From NCBI GenBank assembly GCA_964036315.1, contig OZ038509.1:34377499-34441498 (forward strand): DNA of 64,000 nt, given 5' to 3'. Source of the DNA: Acanthosepion esculentum. Its lineage: Eukaryota > Mollusca > Cephalopoda > Sepiida > Sepiidae. The position numbers and the translations under genes were made by a program. The notes beneath the pieces are model-generated. The model was not told where the DNA came from. It searched no databases and saw only the letters and a program-made list of their open reading frames with translations. Below are positions 10,871 to 22,654 of this stretch, piece by piece. Each line of letters starts with the position of its first letter. Positions within the stretch are counted from its first letter, which is position 1.

Positions 10871-11724
10871 ATTACTATACTGAATTATTTTCATGCAAAT
10901 AAAATCGATTCATCTAAGTTAAAATTAAGTTCTTGTATCTTCTTACCAAATTATTTCAATGAAAAGTAGTAAATAAATTAAGTTTTAGATAGTTATTTAT
11001 TTTTAAAAATGCAAAAATTATATAGCCTCATTTCTATTTCAAAAATATAGGGGAGGGGTATTAGCAAATAATCACTATTAATCAGATAAAAATAATGACT
11101 GAAAAAAAAATGTTCGATGAAATTGATGCTAATTGTCGTCAACTATAATTAGAAGTATTCACTACTATTTCTCTAGTATTTTCGTCTCCAAGGTCAAGAT
11201 CTACCAGTTTGTCCATCTCGCAACCGGATAAGACACAAGGGCGATGTTTAAAGTGGGTATTTAAGCCGCGCCGTACAAAAATTCGCAATTCCCCTCGGCA
11301 CTCCCTCCGGCGCCGGGCAATAATCCTAGCCACCTCCCGAGAGTGAGGTACTGCCTGAGGAGAAAGTCCCCTGGAGTTAGGGCTAATATTCAAAGAATAC
11401 CAATCCCAACCAAGGTCAAGATTAGTTTTAACCTCCAGCTGTATCAACTGTTATTATATACGGTAGAGATTTGCATATGAATACAACACTAATAATATAG
11501 AATAATTGAATATATTTTCTTTTCATAAAACACCCGTTTTTTCACTACCGTTTTACCTCACTGTGGCGCTATTTGATTCGCCCAAATATTTCTCGACTTC
11601 TTTTCCTAGTAGTTATTTTTATATTCTCCCAGCTTATCACAAGAAAATCGAATATCGAATATCTGCAACGTGGTAAGGGGACGCTTTCTTAAACGTCAAA
11701 ATTCAACATCCTGGTTTTTACCTA
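10871..11724. other. No recognised feature
   Basis: AT-rich to about 11150, then a GC-richer island at 11200-11420 covered by a 102-aa minus-strand frame with no domain I recognise. Confidence 0.4.
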
Positions 11725-11962
11725 CAAACGTCTTACGGGCATATCACGTTGAAATACTGTTTCTCGTCCGATCACTGAAGTTAAGCAACATCGATCTTGG
11801 TCAGTATATATATGGGTAAACGCTTGGGAGTTCCAATCCCTGGTTCGTTATATTCCATTACACGCAAATATCATTGGGTAAGATATTAATAATTCGTTCC
11901 TCCAGTTATGGATTAAATAATAAAATCTGTATAAATAATATCATTATTATCTCAAAAAATAT
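11725..11962 (+). mobile_element. 5S rRNA-derived SINE, copy 1
   Basis: Positions 11730-11850 follow eukaryotic 5S rRNA along nearly its full length: CATATCACGTTGAAA, TTCTCGTCCGATCACTGAAG, AAGTTAAGCAACATCGA (box A region), CTTGGTCAGTA and ATGGGTAAACGCTTGGGAG (box C region). A tail of about 110 bases follows, ending CATTATTATCTCAAAAAATA. The same tail follows the 5S head at 56.2 kb, so this is a SINE with a 5S-type pol III promoter and not a 5S gene. The box C region is eroded (TATATATATGGG), so it is probably inactive. Confidence 0.85.
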
Positions 11963-13192
11963 TTTTCTGGCTTTAAATAACCTTTAAAAGATTGATAAGT
12001 CATAATAAAAACCATGATCACCAGTAAAGAATAGCTCGGCCACTTTAGGAATGTGATAAAGGAAGACAATGGAATAAAAATCATGAAGCAACTATAAGGG
12101 CACATCTTTTCTTTAATAAATTTACCGAATACGACAGCTGGCCGACCATGCGAGAATACCAGAATAGAATCAGTTGTTGTATTCTGCTATTCTCGCATGT
12201 CCTTTAGTCTCCGAACTGGTGCGTCTACTTACATTTATATCTTCGTCAGCCTATGAATTTTTCAGCCGACCCTCGTATTATAAAATTTTTATTTTACTAT
12301 TTTAAAAATGTTAGACTTGTATAAATGTTTAATAGTTTAGGTTGTTTTTTATAATATACGTTTTTAGAGAAGTGTATTTTTAGTAAGGCCAGACAGTTTG
12401 TGTAAAAATTGTTAGATTTTTATGACCTTTTTCGGCTCAGTAGTTGAAACCCGTCAAAATTTGTGAAGTATCCATCTCCAGTTCATGGAAAATTATTTTT
12501 TCGTATATACTGACGAATGAGACGTGGTGTCAAGCTCTACAAACATCCCGAATATTGGGGCAGGTAAGTGAGCCTAATTTTTATAATAAGTAGAGCTCAG
12601 GCCAGTAGAGGCGATGAGAAGACTTTTGACAGCAAGGAGACAAAGCAAGTTGTCAACATCAGTGAAGGAATCAGTTACCGGCCAGCCACAGAGAGACCAA
12701 AAGTTCAAGTGAAAATTCTCTTGTGGTTGAATAACCAAGAACGAAAATAATTCTATGGAATTTTTCAAGCACGAACTTTGTATAGTTAAAAGGAACTTTT
12801 TAAAAAAATACTGTATGTCCCAGAGACGCTCGTTGGGTAAGTCAAAGTAGGTCTTTTCGTTTTTCGCAAAGGTTGTTGCACATTTATTTTTTTACTACCT
12901 TGTATTGTTTTCTCTTTTTGTTATTTCCAAAATCCTTGTCTTCTCACAAACTGTAATTTGCTTCCATATCTACTGGTAATCTTTCTATCAGAAATTGTAA
13001 TCCTGCCTTAATAGGTGCACAAAAGGAAATTTTTGTGCAAAATTTGTATTTGTATCGTTTTTTAATTGTGTAAATGAATGTGTTTTTCCTTTTAGAATTT
13101 TACACAGAAGTTGTCTTGTTTTGTAATTTCTACTAAGTTTTTGTGTCTGGCCCAAGAACTTAGATGTGGTAGAGAATAACATTTTTACAGTA
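11963..13192. other. No recognised gene; one hairpin inside
   Basis: AT-rich non-coding sequence with short frames on both strands (12568-12750, 12988-13182) and no recognisable domain. The only structure is the hairpin at 12147-12199. Confidence 0.45.
12147..12199. repeat. Imperfect hairpin, ~20-bp arms
   Basis: CATGCGAGAATACCAGAATA is followed, after a loop of about 13 bases, by TATTCTGCTATTCTCGCATG. There is one mismatch in the stem. Confidence 0.85.
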
Positions 13193-13253
<61 letters not shown>

Positions 13254-13290
13254 GTCTGTCTATTTATCTATCTGTCTATCTATCTATCTG

Positions 13291-13323
<33 letters not shown>

Positions 13324-13594
13324 TTATCTATCTATCTATCTGTTTGTCTATTTATCTATCTATCTGTCTGTCTATTTATCTATCTATCTGTTTATCTATC
13401 TGTCTGTCTATTTATCTATCTATCTGTCTATCTATCTGTATGTCTATTTATCTATCTATCTGTCTGTATATTTATCTATCTATCTGTTTATCTATCTGTC
13501 TGTCTATTTATCTATCTATCTGTCTATCTATCTATCTATCTATTTATCTATCTATCTGTTTATCTATCTGTCTGTCTATTTATCTATCTATCTG

Positions 13595-13633
<39 letters not shown>
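13193..13633. repeat. (TATC)n array with ordered variants
   Basis: About 440 bp of TATC. After an uninterrupted first part, TGTC, TTTATC and TGTTTATC variants recur in similar order, for example CTGTCTGTCTATTTATCTAT many times, suggesting amplification of larger blocks. It ends in a short CA tract. The poly-YLSI and poly-SIYL frames are artefacts. Confidence 0.97.
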
Positions 13634-13634
<1 letters not shown>

Positions 13635-14559
13635 CATACACACACACACACATATGCGTATGTGTGGGGGGATTTTTTAAATTGCTTTTTTAATCAAATG
13701 TTATGTTTTATTACTATAAATGTTATTTTTATGGGGTACATGAGTTTCAGTTGTTATGATAGATTTTTATGAAATATATAATATTATAATGACGATGATT
13801 GATGATTTGTATGGTTGTTCGATAATTTGATATCATAGAAAAGATAACATTTTCTATGTTAAACCTCGTTTTTCAAATACCAGAACATTTTATTTTTTTT
13901 AATTTCAAGTTGTTGATAAACAGGTTTTCTGTAACTTATAAACAGTTTGGTTTGAAAATAATTCTAAAAGACTATGGTCACGTTACAAAAATCTCTATAA
14001 ATTGTATGCCAAGCTTATAATCTGAGCTGAAGTTATGCTGTTTAAATATTTCCATATATTTGGAGTATTTTTAGGAGGACTTGCTTTGCCCATTAATGAC
14101 AAATATAAGAACAAGTTTGGTCAAACCTGTCGCAGTAGGCCAATCATGAAAACACAGGAATAAAGAAATATCAAAATTAAATTTATCAGCGGTGCTTTTT
14201 AAATCAGACAGACATTATTTCTTATTGCTAGAAACTCTGTTCTAACTGGGTAATTGTTATCTGTTTTTGTAAACAGTGAAATTAATAACAACCGGTCTAC
14301 ATCTTCATGTCCGACTGAAAAAAAAAATTCTTCCGTCAGGAATCTTGTTTCTGATATAGGAGCGGTTTCCATGTTCAAAAAGTGATACAGGTTCGATTCC
14401 TGTTGTGAGGCACTATTTTATTATTTTGTAAGATTTCTCGATCTAGCCGCGTTGCTAATAATTTTGCTGTTTAAGAAAATACATTCCAGGGATATCAATT
14501 CAAACACGTATATTCAATAAAATAAAAATAACGTTTATAACAATAAGAAATAATGTCGG

Positions 14560-14562
<3 letters not shown>
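13634..14562. other. No gene; isolated tRNA-like B box
   Basis: AT-rich. GGTTCGATTCC at about 14390-14400 matches a pol III B box, but I cannot find a convincing A box at the proper distance. It may be a decayed SINE head. Confidence 0.35.

Positions 14563-14637
<75 letters not shown>
14563..14637. repeat. (TA)n microsatellite
   Basis: Uninterrupted TA repeat of about 75 bases. Confidence 0.97.
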
Positions 14638-14640
<3 letters not shown>

Positions 14641-14990
14641 AAAACAAACCAACCCGTTGGTAAAGCGTTAGAGAACAACACTACTAAGCTTGCCGAAGAA
14701 AAAAATCTATGAAAAGGAAAAAAAAGAAACCTTCTCAAAAACGTCTAAATAATATTCCGAAAAGCTAATGAATTTTTCAGAGATAAACAAGAGACAAGCG
14801 TGTTTTTCGCAAATTGATGCGTGATTTTGTTTGAAGATCAGATATATGTATAAAAAAAGTTTAATCTTGCATAAAACATTTTTATTTGATATATCTTGCC
14901 AACACATTTTACATTGTCCATAACACTCTCATTGATAGTGTTACACACAAAAGAAGCACACAAGCATAAACAAAGACAAACACACACACG

Positions 14991-14995
<5 letters not shown>

Positions 14996-15075
<80 letters not shown>
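14996..15075. repeat. (TA)n microsatellite with CA-rich flanks
   Basis: About 80 bases of TA, flanked on both sides by broken CA tracts (CACACACACGCATACA on the left). Frames encoding poly-YI are artefacts. Confidence 0.97.
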
Positions 15076-15081
<6 letters not shown>

Positions 15082-15715
15082 GGGAAAAAATACAAAGAAA
15101 CAAAACACACACGCATATATACACACACATACAGACACATATATATATCAAATATGTTTCAGCTATGAAATCAAAACATGCTTTATTTTTTATATTTTTA
15201 AAACATTTATTATTTTTCCATTTATCATCTGTCAACTTTGCTTATTATTTACCGCTTTAATTTTAAAAGCAATCTAAAATGTGCCGGTTTTGGCAAATCT
15301 TTAAAAAATGTTCACTGATATACAAGCCATTACAATTTAAATCAAAAGTAATCTTTCTGAAGTCGCAACTAAACGCTCCTAATGACATGGAGAAAACTCT
15401 AAAATGGTGTTTACAATATAATGTTCAGGAATGCCATTAATATGTTACGATGCCAGAACCTGTCAAACAAGGAATATATTCTTACGATCTTTGTAACCAC
15501 ACGGAAGCATAAATTCAAATTTTGCTGGTGTCATAAAAATAACTTTTCGTTATAGTGTGACAATCAACTCATAATAAAAGCAGTTGAGGTTAGATAGCAA
15601 ACTTTTGTCAATCAACTACTGGAGGCATTTTCAGTACAGCATTGAAGAAATGCAAGAGGAGTGGATGGTCCTAGTCTGGGAATGCCTCGCATGCAAGATC
15701 TGATAGTATTACTAA
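15076..15715. other. No recognised feature
   Basis: AT-rich non-coding sequence between the microsatellite and the poly-A end of the LINE relic. Confidence 0.45.
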
Positions 15716-16440
15716 TTTTTTTTTTTAAGCCAATCACCCCAAGCAAGGCTGGAAGCCACTAGCACGCAAGGGGTTACAGAAGGTTTGGAGGAAGAGCAGA
15801 TAGGAGTGGTAAAGGAGAGGATGTGGAGAAAGATAGTGGATCGATCAAGGCAAAAGGGTTTACAGAAGATTTGGAGCGAGAGCAGATAGGAATGAAAGGT
15901 GAAAGGATGTGGAGAAGGGAAGTGGATAGATCAAGGCAGCTGGAGATGTCGATTGACGTTACACTTAAATAGTTGGAGATTATATTTGTCAGGGAAGCAG
16001 GAATAAGGAAGGGAGTTCCACAGGCGATATGTGCGAGACATGAAGCTATTGGAGTAGAAGAGACGTCTACATCTAACAGTTTCAACGGTGAAGGGGTGGG
16101 AACGGGATGCCAGCCTCGTAGGACGTTTAAATTCATGAGGCCTAGGAACCAGCGAAAGCAGCTCCTCGGAGCAATGACCGTGAAATTATTTGTAAAAAAG
16201 ACAGAGCGATGCAACGTCGCGTCTGTGAGAGAACGACTGCAGACGAGATGACAGATCAGGGCCAATTACATTGCATATCTGTCTCTGGATCTTATCAAGA
16301 ACCCTGAGGCAAACAGCAGGGGCTCCAGACCATATATGGCAGCAATACTCCATGCAAGGGCGAATGGTCGATTTTATTAGTAGCAGTAATTTGCGTCGTG
16401 CTTCAAATCGATACGAACCTTTGGCCAACCTGATGTCTAA
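15716..16440 (-). pseudogene. LINE 3' end: reverse transcriptase C-terminus, 3' UTR and poly-A
   Basis: On the minus strand, 16428-16186 reads RPCMEYCCHIWSG, VLDKIQRQICN, GPDLSSRLQSF and SHRRDVASLCLFYK. This is the C-terminal thumb region of a non-LTR reverse transcriptase. A frameshift then moves the reading to neighbouring frames, with pieces like SCFRWF and FLGLMNLNVLRGWHPVP. The copy ends at a plus-strand T run (15716-15726), the poly-A tail. Its 3' block TAACCCCTTGCGTGCTAG...GCCTTGCTTGGGGTG is shared with the copy at 23.9 kb. It is 5' truncated near 16440. An 85-bp segment is duplicated at 15771/15856. Confidence 0.8.
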
Positions 16441-16569
16441 AAGAAATATATACTAAAAGAAATATATACTGTGTTATAGTTTGAAAGTAAATAGGGAGCA
16501 TTGATAAATAAAGTGTGTGGTGAATAATGTTGAAGAACCGGTTACTGAATTCTCCCATAGGTCTTCTTC
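16441..16569. other. Short unassigned spacer
   Basis: Contains a duplicated AAAGAAATATATACT next to the LINE truncation point. A plus-strand frame starting at 16517 has no recognised domain. Confidence 0.4.
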
Positions 16570-16975
16570 AGGGGATCTGGAACATTCGTCCAAGGAACAT
16601 TTGTCTAACAATATTGCTCTAAGGAACACTCGTCTAAAGAGTGTATGGCAAAGACATATTCTTCTAGAGTATTATGGCCTAATGGGTATTGTTACTAACC
16701 TGAAAACAGTTAGTAAACCAAAAAAGTCCATAGGTCCATGAGACCTTGCTTAAATATTATTCTGTAATATAGTGAATTTTACTAGAATTGGGTATTTTGT
16801 ACATGAATAAAGAGATAATTTATTAAAAAATATTATTATAAGCCAATGTCCTTAAACGAGAATTCCTTAGACAAGTTTCCTTTAGACCAATATTTTTAGA
16901 CGAATTTTCCTTGGATCAGTGTTCCTTAGGCCAATATTCCTTAAACCAATATTCTTTAAACTAATATTCCTAAAT
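16570..16975. repeat. Two facing arrays of a degenerate ~15-bp motif
   Basis: From about 16570 to 16700 the plus strand repeats a motif close to GGAACATTNGTCTAA (GGAACATTCGTCCAA, GGAACATTTGTCTAA, GGAACACTCGTCTAA and weaker copies). From 16836 to 16975 the reverse complement repeats (TTAGACCAATATTTT, TTAGGCCAATATTCC, TTAAACCAATATTCT). The arrays therefore point at each other across about 135 bases. The frame at 16517-16741 runs over the first array and is not supported as a gene. Confidence 0.7.
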
Positions 16976-17659
16976 CCCTTTTTCAGAGATATGAAAAGAC
17001 CATGTCATCTGATGGGTACGTCGTCTTTTCTTCCCTTCACAACCACTTGCCGATTTGACAGAAAAGGGCGGGTTTAATTGGTTTACGGATACAATTATGA
17101 AGAGGCCCATCAAAAAGAGTTGAGAAATTAGACTGTCTTTGTAAATAAGATAATGACTTTTATAATTAAGTTTTATGGAACACGTTAATTGATTGAGGAA
17201 ACCAATTACTGAGAAAAACGAGTTATCGTTCTTTTTTATTCCACACTAAAAGATGCTTATAGACTAGAAGAGAAGCTGTTATCAGCGATGAAGCATTATT
17301 ACTAACAAAATGATTTGATGAACGCGACGTAATGTTATTAGACCCGATATTTGTTGCGTTGGCCGTTTAATTAACGAGCTCTCCGTAAAGAGAAGGTGAA
17401 AACCAGTGATCGAAGACAGGCGAATAACAGACGGTTGGTTTTCAATCAAGGTGTGTGAAATAGAAAAGAAAAGCGCCTCATTAATGAAATGTGTTTTTCT
17501 TCTCGTGAACGCCATGACAGAATTATTGAAAATGATCAGGGAAAAATCGTTATAATACCAAACAAAATATAACTAATTCGATATTTCCCCTCTTCAATTT
17601 AAAAAAAATAGTCGATCAAGACGCTACACAGATTTTGTTTATCTTTTATGTGCGAATAG
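16976..17659. other. No recognised feature
   Basis: Mixed-composition non-coding sequence. A 77-aa minus-strand frame at 17282-17515 shows no domain. Confidence 0.4.
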
Positions 17660-17830
17660 CCTTTTAGGGAAGACACTGAAATTATTGTCTCCTCAACAAT
17701 TTTGAATTCAGGGATGTTCTTCTCCTAGACTGGCTTCGAAGCAAGGATGGATATTCCAGTCTGCCGTGATAATTGAAATAACTAGGGGTGTGTTGCATTT
17801 ATGCCTTCCCTAAGAACATTTCTGTACAAA
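17660..17830 (+). mobile_element. SINE-like dispersed repeat, family A, copy 4
   Basis: Reads GGGAAGACACTGAA, TTTTGAATTCAGGGA, TTCTTCTCCTAGACTGGC, ATATTCCAGTCTG and TTATGCCTTCCCTAAGAAC. One of the longer copies, with the family's 3' block well kept. Confidence 0.85.
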
Positions 17831-19361
17831 GGGAACGCAACAGATTCGGACGGTAATTGAATTCGCTTTGAGCTAACTCTAATCTTTCCACGCTGATAAT
17901 CGTTGGCTAATGTTATAAACGCGTGTGGTTTCACGAGAAAACAAAGGAAACAACAGTTACCACCAGTTGCAAAAAGAAAAGACAAGCATTGCTGAGACAA
18001 AATTCTTTTCTATTGCTGACTTAAGGGATGAAGGCGGAGTGTTTATTTGTGAATGAGGCAAGCAGTCTGTAGCATAAGGTGAGTCGGCGGAACCTGAAGT
18101 AGATGAGTTTCTCTGCTAAGTGGGCTGAGGTCACTGGTGGTGACGGTGATAGCCTGCTCGCTAGTTCGCGACTGTCAGCCGACTGTGTTGCGCATAGCGT
18201 TCTTAAAAACAGGCGGAGTGGATCATAGCTCTGCTTTTTTTGTCACGCCTTTTGCTTTAGCGGCAACTTATGTGATTGTCTCCTTTTATGTCATTTTTTT
18301 CTTTGGAGAAGTTTTGTTTTGTGAGCCAGATGTGATGCTCGGAGACCTTGCGCAGAGAGCGACTTTTTATTTTTAGTTTTGCTTTCTTAGCGTTCACATC
18401 CTACTGACAGAATTTGATGGAAAATGAATCAGAAAGAGATCCAGTTTGAGACAGAATATAACAGCAGGTGCTATTAACGTTAAATGAAGAACTGCGTCTG
18501 TAGTAACTTTAGCCTTCCCTAAGTAGAATAAATTGACGTGAAGGACACGTAACAAATTATGTGTTGATTTGTTTTGTTGCCAATTTTTGTTTGTGCTTAG
18601 GAACTGAACCGAAAGGGGGCACATAAACAAAGCCATTCAAAACCTTTTGACTACTATGCCTTTCTTCTCGTTGCTTCTCGTTTCTTCTCGTTGCTTCTGA
18701 TTTTTATTACAATAATTAGTTTCGTCTAGGAATGTTCATAAAAACATTCGCCCGCGGTCAACAACATATGGTATTATATTAAGTCTCATGTTGTTTAACA
18801 GTCATAGACAGTTATCAATTAGTTTTGCCATTAAACAACTAGCTTCAAAATCGTTCAGTTCAATTTCACTAACCAAGCTTGGGTTAAAGTGTGGTATGGA
18901 TTTCGATCACTTCCCAACAGTGCGAAATGCTGAGATCGTGTCCCTAGGACGATATTATCAAGAAGTGACATCGTTCATGGAAACATTTGAACACAGGTTT
19001 CATGGTTGAGACATTTTGCCATGCGTTCATTCACAAAAAGGCTACCAGAAAATGTCGCTCAAATAAACTATAGACCAGGGCATTACTATAAACTAAATAA
19101 GGGCCTCTGATCGGGAGAACGGAGGGTTTGATGAGCGTGGAACCACCATTTAATTGTTGTAGTCCCCAGGTCCATCCTGCAATGGGTAAATAGTGAATCC
19201 TCATACAAAAGCAAAACACTATGAAAGTATAAAAATAAAATTCCATAGTAAAAATACCAGCAATACATATTTATATGAAAAAATACTAGAATTACCTATT
19301 ACAGTAAAATTACCGGCAGTACATTTTATAACAAAATGACCAACAATACATTTTATCTGTA
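17831..19361. other. No recognised gene
   Basis: Includes a slightly GC-richer stretch at about 18020-18240, a short internal tandem TTCTTCTCGTTGCTTCTCG near 18662, and scattered short frames. I found no domain, RNA or internal repeat pairing. Confidence 0.4.
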
Positions 19362-19475
19362 GTTGAAGGCATAGAATTGCGTTCATAATTTAGCTGCAGC
19401 CATAAAATTGTGTTCAAAATATTTAGATTTCGGTATTAAATAATCCAGAGATTGATATGCCGCTAAAACAAAACA
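19362..19475 (+). repeat. Dispersed repeat family C, copy 2, with internal duplication
   Basis: Carries GCCATAAAATTGTGTTCAAA, TTAGATTTCGG and TTGATATGCCGCTAAAAC. Its first ~30 bases are a diverged tandem copy (GGCATAGAATTGCGTTCA). Confidence 0.7.
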
Positions 19476-20638
19476 AGTAATCAAATATGGAGATATGAGG
19501 AAAATGGGGGGAAAATGAGCACTTACACTTATAATGAGAACGAGACAAGTGAAATATCTAGCGCACATAATGAGGAAATGGACATATATTTTGTTACTCA
19601 CAGGATTTGAAAGCAGGAAGACCAGAGGAAATCATCGAATAACCTCCCTAGGGATCTTGTTCAAATGGCTGACAGAATAGAAACACGGAGGGATATAAAA
19701 AAGACAAACCGTAGTTAGAGATAATAAAACAATACAGGAAGATATAGAGAGCTATGATGGCCCACGTTTTGAATAGATATGGCGCATAGAAGACGACGAA
19801 GGCATATTCCCTGTTTCTCTGGCTGTTAAAGACAACTTTCATTTCGTGATTTGATAAGACAGATTGAATCAAATAAAAATTCGGTTAGACCTTTAAACCT
19901 GTGAAGGAGATCAGCCAGTTCACGAGGTTCGAGGAAAGATGCTCATTGCTGAATCCTTCACTCGTTTTCAATATTACATCATATGCAAGTATGTGTAAAT
20001 AATATTCGGTAGGGATTATCAACTTAGTGGATATTCTATATAAAATAAAGCCAGGATATCAAAAATACATACATAATAACGCTTACTTCCTTACTTCGTC
20101 CTAATAACGATAGATACGAGCTCTGACATACATCCTACGAGATGCTGATGCCTTTATGCGACCCTGTTGTGGCATCGGCCATTGTTTTTTCAGCACTGTT
20201 TTATGGCCATCCACCATTTTTTAATTCTCTTTAAACTGACTTTACATTGTCTGTGCTCAACTAATAATGTACATCGTGTATAGGAAGGTTGCGTTATCTT
20301 CCGGGAACAAAACATCAACACCGCAAAACATAGCATACATAAAGGGGTGTAATTAGTTTGCAACAAGGTGTTTGTACAAGATGCCAAAAAGTCGGCTAGG
20401 TATTTAAAAACAATCGATGATGTTAGATTTTTTTTTTATACTTTTCTTTTTTAAGAAATTCGATTAACATCGGGAAATTATCGATGGACAAATTCAGAAC
20501 TGAACAAAGAATTAAAATCGTTGATTTTTATTTTGGATTTAACTAAACTTTTAAGCACTGGATAATTTCGCGAAATTCCGAAAATGTATGATCACAATGT
20601 ACTCCTTAATATATGCAAATTATTGGAAGAGCTATATC

Positions 20639-20678
<40 letters not shown>

Positions 20679-21312
20679 ATCGTTTTATGGTCAACAAAAA
20701 GAGCAAATATTTTTGGAGACAGATTAAAATTAGCAGCTGTCCACAACCATTGGACTAAGGGGTACATAGTCATCATAAAATCTTCGTGTTATACAAACAG
20801 TACCAAAGAGTGTAATATCATGTAAGTGTCCAAACTTATATTTGACACAATCTTACCCAGATACGTTGGAAGTTCAATAAGTACATTGTCCAGGGCATCA
20901 ACAAAACTCTCATGTTTCCCACTCTTTCATTGACCACACTTTATACACCTCGTATTTTAATCTGTTATTATTATTATTATTATTATTATTATACAAAATG
21001 AATGACGTAACTCTTTCAATATTTTGAATAAAAAAAACCAGCGCGATTTAAGAAAAGAAAAAGAAAAGAAAACACACAATGTTTAACAATATTTCCACAG
21101 TATATTTGTTTTCTTCGGGCTGTTTAGAATTTTACCACCAAACCGAGGTATGTGCAATGGGAACTCGCATGGTCGTTAATTCTGCGAATGTTTTCATGGC
21201 AGATTTCGAAGAAACACTACTTGAAGCATTAAAATAACAGCGCAAACATAAACCAGTATTTTGGCTGCCATTTATTGATATAAGCGTCATCTGGGAAGGT
21301 ACAGAGGAAAGT
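19476..21312. other. No recognised gene; short TTA microsatellites
   Basis: AT-rich non-coding sequence. TTA tracts lie at about 20640-20676 and 20967-20993. The minus-strand frame 21132-21374 opposes the Penelope-like relic and is not supported. Confidence 0.45.
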
Positions 21313-22228
21313 TTGATGGAATTTCTACAGATTTTTGAAACTGATGCGCAAAAAAACAATATTCGATCAAACATAAAAATTACATCCAGTTTCTCAAAAA
21401 CTAGTGTTCATTCTTATGATACAAGAGTAAAGTTCTCAAAGAGTCGTCTAATAACCGAGGTATTTTGCAAGCCTACCTCATCAAATATTTATCTTCATTG
21501 CCGTTCTGTTCATTCTTATCACACGCTAAAGTCAAACCCGAAGTGCCAACTTTTACGCATTAGACGAATATGCTGCTATATAAAAGATTACTGGAAACAT
21601 GCCATTGATTTAATTCGGAATTATGCCAAGAACAACAATCAAGAATGGCGACTGAAATAAATTCTCTATGAAAAGGTTGAGAAGAAAGATTGTCATAATT
21701 TTACAACGGATCAAAGCACCGAAAATCCAGCTATGAACATATTTCGCAAAAATATCCGCGTTTTCCGGTTATTATTCCAACCCCCATCGGTTTGATTCAA
21801 ACGAAACAAAAACATCAGAGAAAACTTTAACGGTTACCAACGGTCACACGCAAAACTCCGATTGTTGTACACTAGAAAAGAGTCAGAGAAGCGGAAAACC
21901 CTGTTTATTATGCAACAGCACGGCTGAAGTCAACTCCATCACAAATTCAAAGAGGGACCTAACGATTTCTCCAAAAAGTGGCATTTGTACGTATTCCCGC
22001 CTGATATACGCTACCTAATATACCAAACATGACTTGATTTGTGTGGGTTGCACACTTAAAAGAAAAATGGACAAAATATTTTATGGCCACAGGAATTATA
22101 CCCGACACATTATTGGGACTTCATCAGAACTCGCTAAACATTTTATTATAAACGAGTGTCATTTCGACGAAATTCTTAAAAATTCTGAAAAAAAAATATC
22201 CCAAATCCATCAACCTCTAAAACCTTAA
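21313..22228 (+). pseudogene. Penelope-like retroelement relic (RT C-terminus plus GIY-YIG remnant)
   Basis: The plus-strand frame 21313-21660 reads EVFCKPTSSNIYLHCRSVHS, then CQLLRIRRICCYIKDY. This matches the block after the RT core of Penelope-type and related elements (KPT.....LH..S.HP..., then Q..R.RRIC). Downstream, in pieces up to 22228, come KPCLLC, an IYA...YT block, ICVGCT, GHRNYTRHI and SELAKHF. That order resembles the CxxC linker and the GIY-YIG endonuclease (IYxxx...YVGxT...HR...). Stops and frame changes separate the parts, and the RT catalytic region is absent. The Penelope call is from motif order and needs a profile search. Confidence 0.55.
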
Positions 22229-22614
22229 AACGGATGATGATGATTAAATATGAAAAATGCTAACGCCCCACCCCCCCGAGGGAATAAATAAAACGACACA
22301 AGAGTTCCATATGATTTATATTAAACTATTTGATTCATTGCTCTTACTAATAGACTGACAAAATTTCAAGATGTGTACGATTCCCATCACGTAACTCTCC
22401 TTTCAATTGTATTCTATTCAGACTGACTGCGTTTCGTTCGTTTTTCTTAAGACAAGCGAAATTTGTATAAAGACGTGTATCTTTAAAGAGTATTTTTATA
22501 CTTGTATTTAATTTTTAAAAATAAGACTCACATACTGTTGAAATATTGTTGAACATTCTTTAACTCTGTGTTTTTTCTTTTTCTTTTTTAAATAGCTCTC
22601 TTCTCTAAACGTTG

Positions 22615-22654
<40 letters not shown>

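Noticed and set aside
11200..11447. Gag-like or nucleic-acid-binding protein in the 102-aa minus frame
   Set aside because: Arginine-rich in its middle, but with no zinc knuckle or other motif; GC-rich composition explains the open frame.
11730..11850. Functional 5S rRNA gene
   Set aside because: The box C region is eroded, and the head is fused to a tail shared with a second dispersed copy, so it is a SINE.
13166..13772. Two overlapping frames of 175 and 142 aa rich in YLSI or SIYL
   Set aside because: They are translations of the TATC microsatellite in two phases.
14340..14415. tRNA gene at the GGTTCGATTCC motif
   Set aside because: No cloverleaf can be drawn; there is no matching A box or acceptor stem at the right distance.
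18020..18250. GC-richer stretch as a CpG island or first exon
   Set aside because: The GC rise is modest, there is no convincing coding frame or splice signal, and I saw no downstream exon.
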